From assembly GCA_032158125.1 (NCBI GenBank), contig JASKOT010000006.1, forward strand, positions 62,001 to 126,000: a DNA stretch of 64,000 bases, in the 5' to 3' direction. Each line of letters starts with the position of its first letter. Position 1 is the first letter of the stretch. The stretch comes from Papiliotrema nemorosa (taxonomy: Eukaryota > Basidiomycota > Tremellomycetes > Tremellales > Rhynchogastremaceae). Below the pieces are notes generated by a model. That model was not told the DNA's origin, ran no database searches, and saw only the letters and a program-made list of their open reading frames with translations. A program made the translations under genes and the position numbers. Below, one piece after another: positions 42,442-52,070 of the stretch.

Positions 42442-44868
42442 TTATTGTCCAACAAAAGCCAGGGTGAAGGCCACACCATGTTTCGAGCCGAGATACACAG
42501 TTTGTCTGGTCGATCCAGCAGGAACAGCATCGGCCGACCACCCTTCTTGTCCCGATACCGAAATCATATTCGTCTTGGAGTCGATCGAGACGACGGCTGC
42601 TTGATCGGAGGTAATACCCGATGTACAGGTGAGCGCTGAAGTGGTGGCAGAAATTGCGCAAAGACCTTTCGACGTTTTGAGTTGATACGTCCCGGCTGTA
42701 GAGCCCGCTTGGAGGGTATAGCCCGCGCACGAACCGCCTTTGTACCATGAGCCTGCAAGTCAGGTTGTGCCACATCACCAGAGATCGGGGCGGCGATGCG
42801 GCATGGGTGTGGTACTGTACTGACCATCGGAAATGAGGCAAGTTGCAGATTCGACCGTCCCGTCCGAATATGTGGGGTAGATGAACCCTCTCACCCCGAC
42901 CCCAGGAGCTGTCCCGCCAGTAGGAGCAGTGCCAGACGACGAGGATGACGATGATGGAGTGGGTGCAGTGGTGTCGACATATTTAGGCAAGAACCGGATG
43001 CCTGTTCTGTAATCTATATCAGCGCTGCAGCCTACAAGAATAGTAAGATGACTCACGACGGGCAGGTGGAGCCTGAACCTACGGCGGCAGACTCGATGAA
43101 GTTGCCAGATGCGACTCCTCCTTGGGTCCGATAATGGTACCTCTCATTAACCCTTGCTCCTTGACGACATTGAGAAAGCTCACCACAGCTCATTAAACAC
43201 ATTCCCGTCACAGTTGATATTGATCCCTCCGCCGAATTTCGCACTCAGAGCCGCCTGGATCTGCGCGAAAGTGTATGTGGCTGTTACAGAAGGCACAATG
43301 CCCGCTTGTTCTAGCCAGTCATATGAAGGCAATCCCTTGAACAAGCTAACCGCCCGGTTGAAATAGATCACAATGTCTTCCTTTCGCATTGGTGAACTGA
43401 GGAGATTTGTGAAGGCTGATACGACTCACTTGAGGGTGATACTTGTTGAAGCATTTAGGTTCCAATGTCGAGATGCACGTTCCATGCTTGTTCCACTCCT
43501 GTTTATTGTCAGTCAACCCCCCACAAAGCGTCCTTGCCGAGAGAGGACAAGCGGAAAGAGTAGCCATCTACACTCACATGCTCCCAAAACGTCTCATCGT
43601 CGCCTTGATAGTCTTTCCAGTAGACATTCATGTAGCTCAACAGATCCGTCTGTCCATTATTCTGAAGCACACCTCGGATATCGGTAGATTCCCTCGAGGC
43701 ATCACAGAACTGCTCATATGTCCCATCACAGTTGTCCGGCCAAAGCCCTACGATACTTAGCGCCACACCACAAGCTCCGCTCTAGGATTCCGACTGACCG
43801 TGCAGTGTCCAAGAGTTATTCGGACCCGTAGATTGTGCTCCAGTATCCCAGAACATGGTCACTATTTGTCAGGTTACATGACCATATGGGAAAGAGGGTG
43901 TGGGCATACCCAAAAAGCTGCAGTATCAGTGCAAACCCCAGCGGGACCATATCGTCTCCAACTCACTGTCCTCCTGGCGAGTCGGTGCAGCACGTATCGG
44001 TGACACTAGAGCTGGAGCAGCTCTGGCCGAAAGTAGACGGATCGTATGCTGAGCACACGGTAAGTCCAGTCCCGGTGGGGTATACTGCACTAGAGGTGCT
44101 CGACTGCGAGGTCAACACATCTTCTCCACGGACATGAGATGTGCTGCTTACAGGTGATCCGGTAGACGAAGCGGAAGACGAGGCAGAAGTGGTCGATTCC
44201 TTCAACTTGAACTGGAGCGAGATTGGCGTAGCATGCGCATCCCCCGTGTAAATCGCTTGTCGGACGTTGCTCGAAGGTACCTGGTCCGCCGAGAACAAAG
44301 TGGACCCAGAGAAAGATAAAGTCCCATCGTCGCCCTATCCGTCAGCTGTCGTGAGCGGAAGGGTGAATCCACTGACCATGACGAAGATGGTAGCTGTGTT
44401 TCCAGACGCGCAGGAGAATGTCCCAGAAGTGATCTCACATGGACCCTTGGACCTGGAGAATGTAGCAGAATCACCGCTCAAGACCTGCTTATACGTTGCA
44501 CAGGTGCCTGCTTTCAGTCCATCGTCAAGGTTGGTAGAATCTCGCAACTCACCACCGACATACCACGTTCCGTCCGAGATCACACATCCGGTAGAGGTAC
44601 CGTCGCTCTGTACAGCGTACAAGAATCCGCTCTCGCTCACACTGGGCGACCCAGAATTCTCTGCTTGACGTCTCTGTACTCTGTCGGCTTTCCACAGCTG
44701 CCGGGGTTTCAGGGGTGATAGTCCGAGCTGTAGGCGCTCGGCATTGGTCAAGACGCTTTGATCGAGTCCGGCGTACAGGTCTGGGGTGGGTGTAGGGTGG
44801 ACGGCTAGGGCATTGCTGTGTATGAGACGGGTATTACCGAGTATGAGCAGTAATGTGTTCAGCAGCAT
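42442..44868 (-). CDS. Secreted RNase T2 with Rny1-type domain at both ends
   Basis: Acid ribonuclease of the T2 family, extracellular or vacuolar. N-terminal MLLNTLLLILGNTRLIHSNALA is a signal peptide; a basic RVQRR site suggests a propeptide. Domain 1 (about 44650-44215): GFLYAVQSDG, CVISDGTWYVGAGTCATY, RSKGPCEITSGTFSCASG, FSADQVPSSNVRQAIY. After a Ser/Thr linker comes the catalytic domain: DTCCTDSPGG, FWDTGAQSTGPNNSWTLHGL, WPDNCDG with active His, and FWEHEWNKHGTC with His-Glu-His (about 43480-43610). Domain 3: TGIRFLPK, GFIYPTYSDG, CLISDGSWYKGGSCAGY, TSKGLCAISA, WSADAVPAGSTRQTVY, ending AFVGQ at 42442. Domains 1 and 3 are homologous. About ten exons, including an 8-nt microexon at 43910-43917. 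Confidence 0.85.
43910..43917 (-). other. 8-nt microexon in the RNase T2 gene
   Basis: The upstream exon ends GGACA before a GTGAGT donor (about 43972). An 8-base exon CTTTTTGG is bounded by GCAG and GTATGC, and the next exon starts TGACC after AATAG. Joined, these read PGGHFLVTMFWDT, exactly the spacing of the RNase T2 block PGG-x4-T-x-FWDT. Skipping it loses the frame. Confidence 0.75.
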
Positions 44869-45818
44869 CTTGGACAGGAGTATTGCGCAGGAGTGCTCGG
44901 GAGAGTGGAGATTGATGGAGCATTCATATATACCATTGCGTACATTGTTCGAGTCGCACAAAGTCTTCAATAACTCGAGCAAACAGACGGATCGATAGGT
45001 TCGGGGAGTGATAGAGTTCGAGGGTCGTATGGCCAGGAATGGCGAGAGGTCAAGCCTAAACAAGCTGATCGATGCTGCATTTGCTATCGAATCAGGGCCT
45101 ACCAATCACCGCTCTAGAACTTTCAGAGGGGACATAGGTAGGGGGCATAGGTGGAGTGGAAAGTCTACAGGCAGGGAGCAGGGGACTCGTGCCGGTCGAC
45201 AGGGCCGTGGAGTTTGCGTCCGGTCTAAGCATCGCCCAGTACCCACGGTAGACACCTAGCCCCCGCCATCCGCTGCATGATTGGGCCTTGGGCCTTGCCT
45301 GGATGATAAACGTGCAAGTCAAATGCAGAGAAGAAAAGACGCTAGTCGAGCAGAAGACACATGGGTCCAAAGGTGAAAAGCGTAAACAACGGTTGAAACG
45401 TTGCTTATCGGTGAGTGCCATGGGTACACTGCCAAGACACTTCTATGCTCTATTCTCGGTCATAGGTGATGCTCATGAAGCGGCCGAAGAACGGAAAGGA
45501 GCTCTCCTCTATGGTCTGGATACTGATTTGGGGGTCTGGTCTCATGTCCCTTCTCGAGGTAGAAACGTGTGCACCGCTGGTCGTGTGACCCTCCGTCAGC
45601 CTGCATTGACGGCGACAGTCTCTCGAAATGTTTTACAATCGCATTTTCGCCTGAGAATGGTGCTCAACAGCACTCAGTTGATTGCGAGCGGAGCTAGGAT
45701 CGACCTACGAGCGGCGTAGGAACTCTCCCAGGCGCCCACTGCTAGAGACGCAAGTCTGGTCCAGCTTCCCGGTCGCTGAACAGCCGGTGATGCGAGAGCC
45801 TCACAGTCATACATGCGT
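44869..45818. other. Intergenic region between RNase T2 and HAD genes
   Basis: About 950 bp upstream of the RNase gene and downstream of the HAD gene. A 143-codon plus-strand ORF (45288-45719) has no recognisable motif. The segment may hide a poorly conserved gene, but I cannot support one. Confidence 0.4.
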
Positions 45819-46953
45819 CTATAATCGCCCTTTGGTGATCTCCTCTGCGAAGCTGATCATGCTGGGGAACCTCCAGTCCGGCTCGACGTCTTCATACGAT
45901 GAGACACCCATGACGGCTGACGGTCGGTCGATCCAGGTAGCTTTCAGGCCTTTCTTATGGGCACTGCAAGTCAGCGTGCACAATGAGGGAGATGATCGGG
46001 GAATGGGTGCAGCGGGTAATGCACGCAGGGTGTGATGAGGCTGCAAGCCTCAGGAGTGAAAGGGGAACCGTGGGGGTTCTGGGCGATACGTACGGCTGAA
46101 CATCGTGATACTTTGAATTGGCCACGATCAAAATCTCATCTTTCTCAATCCCAAAGTCCTCTTTGACGTGCTGGATAGCATAGTCAAAGTTCCTCAAGTC
46201 AGGTTTATACGATCCGACTGTGCATGAGCGCGAGACCAAGCCGGAAGACGATTTCCGGCCGACTCACCCTTTTGAGCGGTGTAAATGGCATCGAATGTCC
46301 CTCCTTCTTTCTCCAGCAGCTTTCTCGATCTAAAATGTTAGCTGCCGATGGATGGATATGATAGTCAAACTCACCCTTCGAAAGAGTTGTTGTCTACGTT
46401 GGAGAGGATGACGAGCTTGAGTCCAGCATCATGGAGGAGTTTGAGCGCTCTCGGCGTGTCCTCGAATGATGGCCATTTGCCTACAGAGTTTCCGTATGTT
46501 GATGCGGCATCTAGGCTAGTCAGTGGAGCTTTCGTGTTTGAGAGAAGAAGCATGACTCACCTTCGTCCGCTTTCAGGTCGAGTTCCTTGGCGACTGTCAT
46601 ATAGACCTCTTTCAACCTAGCGACTTAGCTTGACCCATCAGTCTGGAGGTGTTTCAAGCTCACACGTCAGGATACAGCTTTGTAGGGGTCTCCTTCTGTA
46701 TCCTCGTCTCATGTGGGTGAATCGCGCGAAACAGGTCTGATCGGGAGGGTGCTCCTTCTTGCGTATGCAAAGGAGCGAGGTTCTCCCACATTCCCGATTC
46801 CCAGTCGATTAGGGTCTGGCATATCAGCATTCGATCTTCACGATGAAACCAGGCTCACTCCATAACAGTCGAAGACGAGGGCTCTGTCATCAGCTAACTC
46901 CGAAGGACGACCGGCCAACCTCCGAGAACCCACTTGTATTGATCCATCGACAT
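45819..46953 (-). CDS. HAD-superfamily hydrolase, haloacid dehalogenase type II-like
   Basis: Cytosolic Asp-nucleophile hydrolase. Start MSMDQYKWVLG at 46953. A short intron precedes ALVFDCYG, and the next splice adds TLIDWESGMWENL. Together these give the motif I sequence hhhDxYGT with nucleophile Asp. Motif II is LVILSNVDN (Ser/Asn). Motif III Lys is in AQKVGSYKPDLRNFDYAI. Motif IV is EILIVANSKYHDVQPA. The last exon ends SFAEEITKGRL, stop at 45819. About six exons and 250 residues. The family includes true 2-haloacid dehalogenases and many phosphatases; the helical cap is type-II-like. Confidence 0.87.
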
Positions 46954-47435
46954 TGCAGATTTCGCGTTCTGAGAAGCAGGTGAGCGGTGAGCAAGGATGA
47001 CGAACGGACAGCTCTTGGGGATTGTTGATGCTGCTTATATAGTCTGTCTGACCACCTTTCTGTAATGCCAAGGAGGAGTTCAGAAGGATGAAATGAACAG
47101 CGAGTTATCTCTTTAGCCGGCGGATACCCCATCGGGCAGATCACGTGATCCCATGCAATCTTGACAGCGTAGCATGAGCCTTCTCGCATGTTCTATGCAT
47201 CTACAGTCCATGCCGGGTGTACTAGAGCTTCTGCGAGGGTGCTAGAATAATCGCCGGCAGTGCGAGTCGACGGTGAGTTGAGGAACCCGCAACGAGGGGA
47301 TTAACATCGGCCAACTCGTTCGGCTTTCGGCCAAGTGATACTACCTCGAACACTTGCATACGACGACGACGCAGAGAAGACATAGACGCTGACTATGAGA
47401 TCTACCTCAATGAAGAAAAATCTTTCTTCTCTCGC
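46954..47435. other. HAD gene promoter region
   Basis: About 480 bp. A 12-bp palindrome GATCACGTGATC is centred on 47142-47147, about 190 bp upstream of the HAD start. No gene supported. Confidence 0.45.
47142..47147. promoter_or_regulatory. CACGTG E-box upstream of HAD gene
   Basis: Core of a perfect palindrome GATCACGTGATC; candidate bHLH site. Confidence 0.4.
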
Positions 47436-47762
47436 TCAGCCTGATCCTTCGTCTTTCGCTTCCGGCTTGAGCAAAGCCTTGAGCGGCATAGGCGCTCTGG
47501 ACCCGGCAACGATTGTAACAAGTTCAGCCAGACTGGCGCTGCTCAACCTCCCAGCTGCGTCTGTGGTATCCAGCGATGCGGGACGATACTGATGCTCGCT
47601 AGCTTTGGAGCGCAGCTTGTCGTGACTCGACAACAGCTCGTCAAGACGCCAGATGGAATTCTCGGTGGGAGATCGTATCTCCGCTAGCCGTTGAAGCTGT
47701 GCAGAGGTCAAGTTGTACGATGTGTTAGTCGTGATAACAGTAATGGTATGATGGGAGCTCAT
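47436..47762 (-). CDS. Small orphan protein (108 aa)
   Basis: Single exon, ATG at 47760-47762 with a TATA run 85 bp upstream (47847-47856). MSSHHTITVITTNTSYNLTS starts with a short beta-like segment. Then LQRLAEIRSPTENSIWRLDE looks helical and the rest is Ala/Leu-rich, ending KPEAKDEGSG. No signal peptide or Cys. It lacks the C-terminal motif of the three small genes that follow. Family not recognised. Confidence 0.55.
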   Translation of the reverse strand: MSSHHTITVITTNTSYNLTSAQLQRLAEIRSPTENSIWRLDELLSSHDKLRSKASEHQYRPASLDTTDAAGRLSSASLAELVTIVAGSRAPMPLKALLKPEAKDEGSG

Positions 47763-48149
47763 GTCGAGGTTAGGAGTAGTCGGAGTCACGTACCGTGTTG
47801 AAGGAAGAGGCGAAGATTTGATGCAATCAATATCGCGATTCACTGCTATATATATACGGGGACGTGACAGCGGTCCATCGATCGTCCCCTTTGTTCGATT
47901 TCGTCTGGGAAGTACAGACGTCATGAGACGTGGTGTTCCATTGATACCTCGCTTGAGTGACTCAGTCGTTCAACCCTCGGTCGACCCAGCGGAGTTTTGG
48001 TCATCGAATCCAGAGAGATACGGATCAAGCTCGAACAAAGCCAGCACACTTCAGCTCGAGCGCCGTAGTGTCCAACACCAAAAGTCGAACATCTGATCCA
48101 CCAATGATCAAATACATACTCGTGACTGCGTCCTTATGGTGCGTCTCCC
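47763..48149. other. Intergenic region with TATA run
   Basis: About 390 bp including a ten-base alternating TA run at 47847-47856, taken as the promoter of the minus-strand gene ending at 47436. Nothing else supported. Confidence 0.45.
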
Positions 48150-48551
48150 TTACTCCGGACCAAAGTTACCATTCTTTCTCTGTTCCTCGATGTAGTCCTC
48201 CTGCTCACTTGCCTTGCCATCCATCAGTTTGTTCACCTTATCTTGGACGTTCCGAGAAGCGCTTGACATCGCTTTCGAAGCGCCTTCAGTGAACTTATGC
48301 GCTACCTGCTGATGGACGGAACTCAATCCCGTTGTGTTGATCTGTGGCACATCGCTCACGAGGCTCTCCAAACTTCTCCTTGCTCCCTTGAGGATGCTCG
48401 GCAGGCTTCCCGCACTGCTACTCTGATTGGGAGTCGATCTATCGGCCGTGAAAGACTGAGTGCCCATATCGGTACTGCTGGGTTGACCGTTGCGCGAAGG
48501 ATCTGAAAGGCTCGGTTTGTCTTCTTCCTTGACGTCGTTTGGCTTTGGCAT
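48150..48551 (-). CDS. Small hydrophilic protein, NW-tail family member 1 (133 aa)
   Basis: Single exon, start MPKPNDVKEEDKPSLSDPS. Entirely hydrophilic, rich in Ser/Asp/Lys/Gln, with an amphipathic helix-like stretch (KFTEGASKAMSSASRNVQDK). It ends EQEDYIEEQRKNGNFGPE. The tail is a weaker version of the R-x-x-G-D-x-N-W ending of the next two genes. The composition is like LEA or other stress-induced disordered proteins, but this is only an impression. No known domain. Confidence 0.6.
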   Translation of the reverse strand: MPKPNDVKEEDKPSLSDPSRNGQPSSTDMGTQSFTADRSTPNQSSSAGSLPSILKGARRSLESLVSDVPQINTTGLSSVHQQVAHKFTEGASKAMSSASRNVQDKVNKLMDGKASEQEDYIEEQRKNGNFGPE

Positions 48552-49084
48552 TATCTAACCGGGACTCTAATGGAGAGGTGTCCAAGGCAAGAGCTCTATG
48601 AGAGCTGCGAGAATGGAGCCAGAGATCAAGACCTGGGAGGATGAAGTCCAGGCGATGATGCGCAGCAGTAGGAGCTACTCAAAGGATGTCGAGCGGCGAA
48701 TGAAGACTTTGGTATGCAACGCAGCAGGGGACTATGTCAGCCTAAAGCGTCATGCGAACGTGTGCAAGATCAATCAAAGTCGGTCGACTTTCATCCTTTC
48801 ATGATCAGAGTGGGCGACATTTCTCACGATGCTGAGCCTTCGGGACCGTCCCCACCTCCTCAACAGCAGTATTCACGTTACACCTCTCTCAGCGCTCCCC
48901 AGTCTGCGTGGGTGGCTAAAAGAGGGCCCCTCTCGGGCAGCCAACACCGAGTCTGCTCTCTGCTTCATTGAAGCCCACCTCTAATACGCCATGCATAAAC
49001 AATAATCTCCTAGGCTCTCAAACCTTCACCCATCTTGTCTCCTCACTGAGATAACGCAGATCCATGATGCTGCTCGGAAACCAA
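48552..49084. other. Intergenic region between NW-tail genes 1 and 2
   Basis: About 530 bp; short unsupported ORFs only. Confidence 0.4.
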
Positions 49085-49450
49085 TCACTTGTCGTTGACC
49101 CAATTGTCATCTCCAAACTTCGTGAGCAACTCTTCCTGTCGTTTCCGCTCTGCTTCGGCTTTGGAACCTTTCGATTCAGCTGTGTCACTCGACTGTGCAC
49201 TTTGACTGGAGCTTGCTTGAGTGGACGAAACCGTCCACCCTAGATTGGCCTGCATCTTCGGATGAACATTTTCCATATGAAAGCTGACGGCTGAATCGGT
49301 CAACGGGCCCTTGATGGGTTCGGTGATGGACCGTATGGTTCCCCTCGCCGATCTTTCCGCAGACAAGAGCATGGTCAGTGTCCCCTGTGTGCTCTTCTCG
49401 GAGTCAGACTTTCCAGACTTTCCAGACTTGTCATCGTCTCCGCTGGACAT
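49085..49450 (-). CDS. Small hydrophilic protein, NW-tail family member 2 (121 aa)
   Basis: Single exon. A Lys/Ser/Asp-rich start (MSSGDDDKSGKSGKSDSEKS, with SGK repeats) is followed by a conserved middle RGTIRSITEPIKGPLTDSAV / SFHMENVHPKMQANLGW. That middle aligns with STIETTKSDISSLSTNV / SFVQTVQPKVLGF of the next gene. The tail RKRQEELLTKFGDDNWVNDK matches the ending of member 3. No hydrophobic segment. Likely soluble and largely disordered. Function unknown. Confidence 0.65.
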   Translation of the reverse strand: MSSGDDDKSGKSGKSDSEKSTQGTLTMLLSAERSARGTIRSITEPIKGPLTDSAVSFHMENVHPKMQANLGWTVSSTQASSSQSAQSSDTAESKGSKAEAERKRQEELLTKFGDDNWVNDK

Positions 49451-49980
49451 GGCAGAAAATGTGAAGTGAGTCGTAGTAAAAAAATAAGGAAGAGTTATAC
49501 AGAATTTCGTGGAATGCGTGAGACTATATGCTGCAACAAACGTTACTCTCCTGGGGACGCTAGCCGGTGACTCTCCTTTCAGCCTCTCCGTTCAGACGAG
49601 GCCTTTGTGTGCCTGTGGCGATGACCCAGTGGCACTACAGTATCAATGAGCGACTCACAAGTTGGGGCTATTGAGCCAATACACTATATGGGTGTCACCC
49701 TCGCAATATCACATCCCAATCGCCCCAATCAGGCTGGGTTTTTCCCCGTTGACTGTGCTCACAGTCTTTGCAGCTCGTTGCCACTGCAGAGTCTCAGCTC
49801 TTGATTGCCAAAAGACCTTTGCTGCTCGGGTACATCAAACCATGCAATGTCGCTGCTCATTTACCACATGATAGTATGAGTATTCATGTACTGATAACTT
49901 TCACCCGCTACGCCGCCGCTCAATCACAGGCCCACACCCAGTGAGACAGAGTCCTCATTGTCCGCTCAAGGACCATCAGA
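49451..49980. other. Intergenic region between NW-tail genes 2 and 3
   Basis: About 530 bp with an A-rich run at about 49480. No gene supported. Confidence 0.4.
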
Positions 49981-50352
49981 CTAGTTGTTAGTCCAGTTCG
50001 AATCTCCCCATCGACGTAGGGTTTCCTCTCGATTTCGCTGCTCTTCATCTTCCGCTGACGATGCGTCAACGGTCTTGGACGTATTCGCCCTGGACAAAGC
50101 AGCTTGGCGTCTGGCTTCCTCTGCCTGCGCTCGAGTCGGAGGTACGAACCCCAACACCTTCGGCTGTACCGTCTGAACAAACGATCTGGTAACGTTTGTA
50201 CTCAGACTCGAGATGTCACTCTTGGTCGTCTCGATGGTAGACTTGATAGACTGTCCCAGATCTTTTCGCCAATGGGAATCAGTAGAGGAAGTCTTGTCAG
50301 GATCGTTATTTCCATTGGAGGATTTATCAGAGTTGTCGTCTCGGTTCGGCAT
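49981..50352 (-). CDS. Small hydrophilic protein, NW-tail family member 3 (123 aa)
   Basis: Start taken at 50352 (MPNRDDNSDKSSNGNND). An in-frame Met at 50394 lies against the TATA boxes at 50401-50427 and is unlikely to be in the transcript. Polar N-tail, then a conserved middle KSTIETTKSDISSLSTN / SFVQTVQPKVLGFVPP, a charged helix RAQAEEARRQAALSR, and the tail NREETLRRWGDSNWTNN. Shares the middle block and tail with member 2. Function unknown. Confidence 0.65.
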   Translation of the reverse strand: MPNRDDNSDKSSNGNNDPDKTSSTDSHWRKDLGQSIKSTIETTKSDISSLSTNVTRSFVQTVQPKVLGFVPPTRAQAEEARRQAALSRANTSKTVDASSAEDEEQRNREETLRRWGDSNWTNN

Positions 50353-50400
50353 GATGGCAGGTGGTGGTAAGGTGTTAGGGAGTCGAAGAAGCAAAGGCTT

Positions 50401-50427
50401 TTATATATGTGGTTCTGATATATATAG
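50401..50427 (-). promoter_or_regulatory. Double TATA element of NW-tail gene 3
   Basis: Two alternating AT stretches (50401-50408 and 50418-50426), 50-75 bp upstream of the chosen start. Confidence 0.5.
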
Positions 50428-50487
50428 AAAATGAGAGAATCGTTGCTTGTGGTCGGTTCGAGCTCCGTCGAGCCTTACGCGGTGGTC

Positions 50488-50514
50488 TCCTTTCACCCTT
50501 ATTAGGTGAAAGGA
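50488..50514. promoter_or_regulatory. 10-bp inverted repeat upstream of NW-tail gene 3
   Basis: TCCTTTCACC (50488-50497) and its exact complement GGTGAAAGGA (50505-50514), separated by 7 bases. It is about 60 bp beyond the TATA elements. A dimeric regulator site is plausible; a terminator hairpin for the gene ending at 50714 is an alternative. Confidence 0.5.
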
Positions 50515-50713
50515 CGCCGTAAAGTAGCAGATCTGCTGACAGTGCGGCAGAACAAGCACGGAACGGTACGTTGCCTTTCGACGAGGCGGAGAGATATTAT
50601 CATTCCGTCTCGGTCGAGGAGAATTAAGGTCGTGAATACATGATATGCTATGGCTACAGTAGTAATTGTCACTTGTCACACAGGCAGGATGTCACACGTA
50701 CTTGTGCTCCGAT

Positions 50714-51753
50714 TCAGACACTTTCACTCACGCCCGCCGCCTCCTTGTTCCAAGTTTCCGCCTCGTACCTCAACTGCTTCCTCACGTACAATATCGTTCC
50801 CAAAGCCCAGATACCTGCCCAGAAGAAAGGTACACTCCATCCGACCACAAATGCCGCATCATGAGTCAAGGTGGATACCAGCACAGTGGTGAGGACCGCC
50901 ACGAATAATCCACTGATCCACCATGAGAGTCCCACCCGACTGATCATCCGTCTGAAGGCATGCGAAGACTCGTACCGCACACTCAGTCGAGCTCTAAATT
51001 CCGCCCCACCGCATCCATCGACGGAGACGACATCTTCTATGATGTTGTAGATTGACGGTCGGGGTATACTCCCTTTCGGCTGAGAAGAGATGGCAAAGGG
51101 AGAGGGGATTTTGCGCCATCGCATATAATCTATAGCGGCGAGAATGAGGGTGAAGCAGAATAATGCAGAGGCGAGGGGCATGGCGAGTAATCGAATAGGG
51201 GGGTTGGTAGGGCATGTGCCGACTATTAATTCGACGATGACTACAGTCCACATTGTCGTGAAACATTGGTGAAAAAAGTCAAACTGCTCGTCAGTAATCT
51301 GCCCCATGCGACGTCCGGCTAGGGGTCAAAGGGGCTCACGCTGAATCTCTTGCTCCCAGGGACTCGACAATCGCTGTCTTTCTTAATCAATCGCCATGAT
51401 CTCCACGCATAGTCGACGATACTGACTCCTCCTATTGCTGCGGTAACGATGGAGAACACGGCATTGGGGGAAAGAGAGGTGTGATACCATAGTGCAAAAT
51501 AGAGCACAATGGGCATGGCGACAGAGTCGAATACGACCAATGTCCAGAAGATGGCAATGTTCCGACGACGATGTTTGGCGTATAGAGAGTAACCCAGTGG
51601 AGGTGGACCATCTAGACGTTCAATCTCGGAGGATGGCTGACCAGTGGATGGGGTATCATTTCGGCTGACAGGGTGGATGGTCGTGCTGCTCCTAGGCTCA
51701 TCTGGAGTGCTCCCCCTCTTCGGCTTGGATTCTGATGCAGAGGTCGTTGGCAT
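50714..51753 (-). CDS. Uncharacterised multi-pass membrane protein (about 330 aa)
   Basis: Two exons, 51753-51342 or so and 51298-50714. The N-terminal cytosolic tail is Ser/Thr/Pro-rich. Hydrophobic segments: IFWTLVVFDSVAMPIVLYFAL, FSIVTAAIGGVSIVDYAW, CFTTMWTVVIVELIVG, LLAMPLASALFCFTLILAAI, WWISGLFVAVLTTVLVSTL, and FFWAGIWALGTILYV. The joined sequence around SKRFSV shows a 40-45 nt intron. No motif that names a function. It has the look of a fungal integral membrane protein of unknown role. Confidence 0.75.
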
Positions 51754-52070
51754 CTCTACGTCTATCCCAATGTAGTCCGATGTAAGCTTGAATGTGTCTT
51801 GGCAGGATAGTATGTCAAGAATGGAATGGATGGGTCGACGTTGACCAAAAGTTGATCGGAATCCTTGGTCGGTGGAGTGCGAGGGTGATCGCTGTTACGT
51901 CATCAATTCCCATTCCACCTCGCCGATCAGATGGGTGGCGAAAGCTTAGCATGATTCCAGTGAACTTGACAACGAGCATGCATGGTACATGGTCGTGTGA
52001 CAGGAGTGACAGCTGCGGGGGTTGGACAGGAGAGCTGGATAGACCGAGTGAAGATTGTGGTGTATGCATC
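51754..52070. other. Intergenic region
   Basis: About 316 bp between two minus-strand genes. No supported feature. Confidence 0.4.

Noticed and set aside
45288..45719. Plus-strand 143-codon ORF between RNase T2 and HAD genes
   Set aside because: No domain, no clear promoter and basic, low-information sequence; kept only as a note in the intergenic entry.
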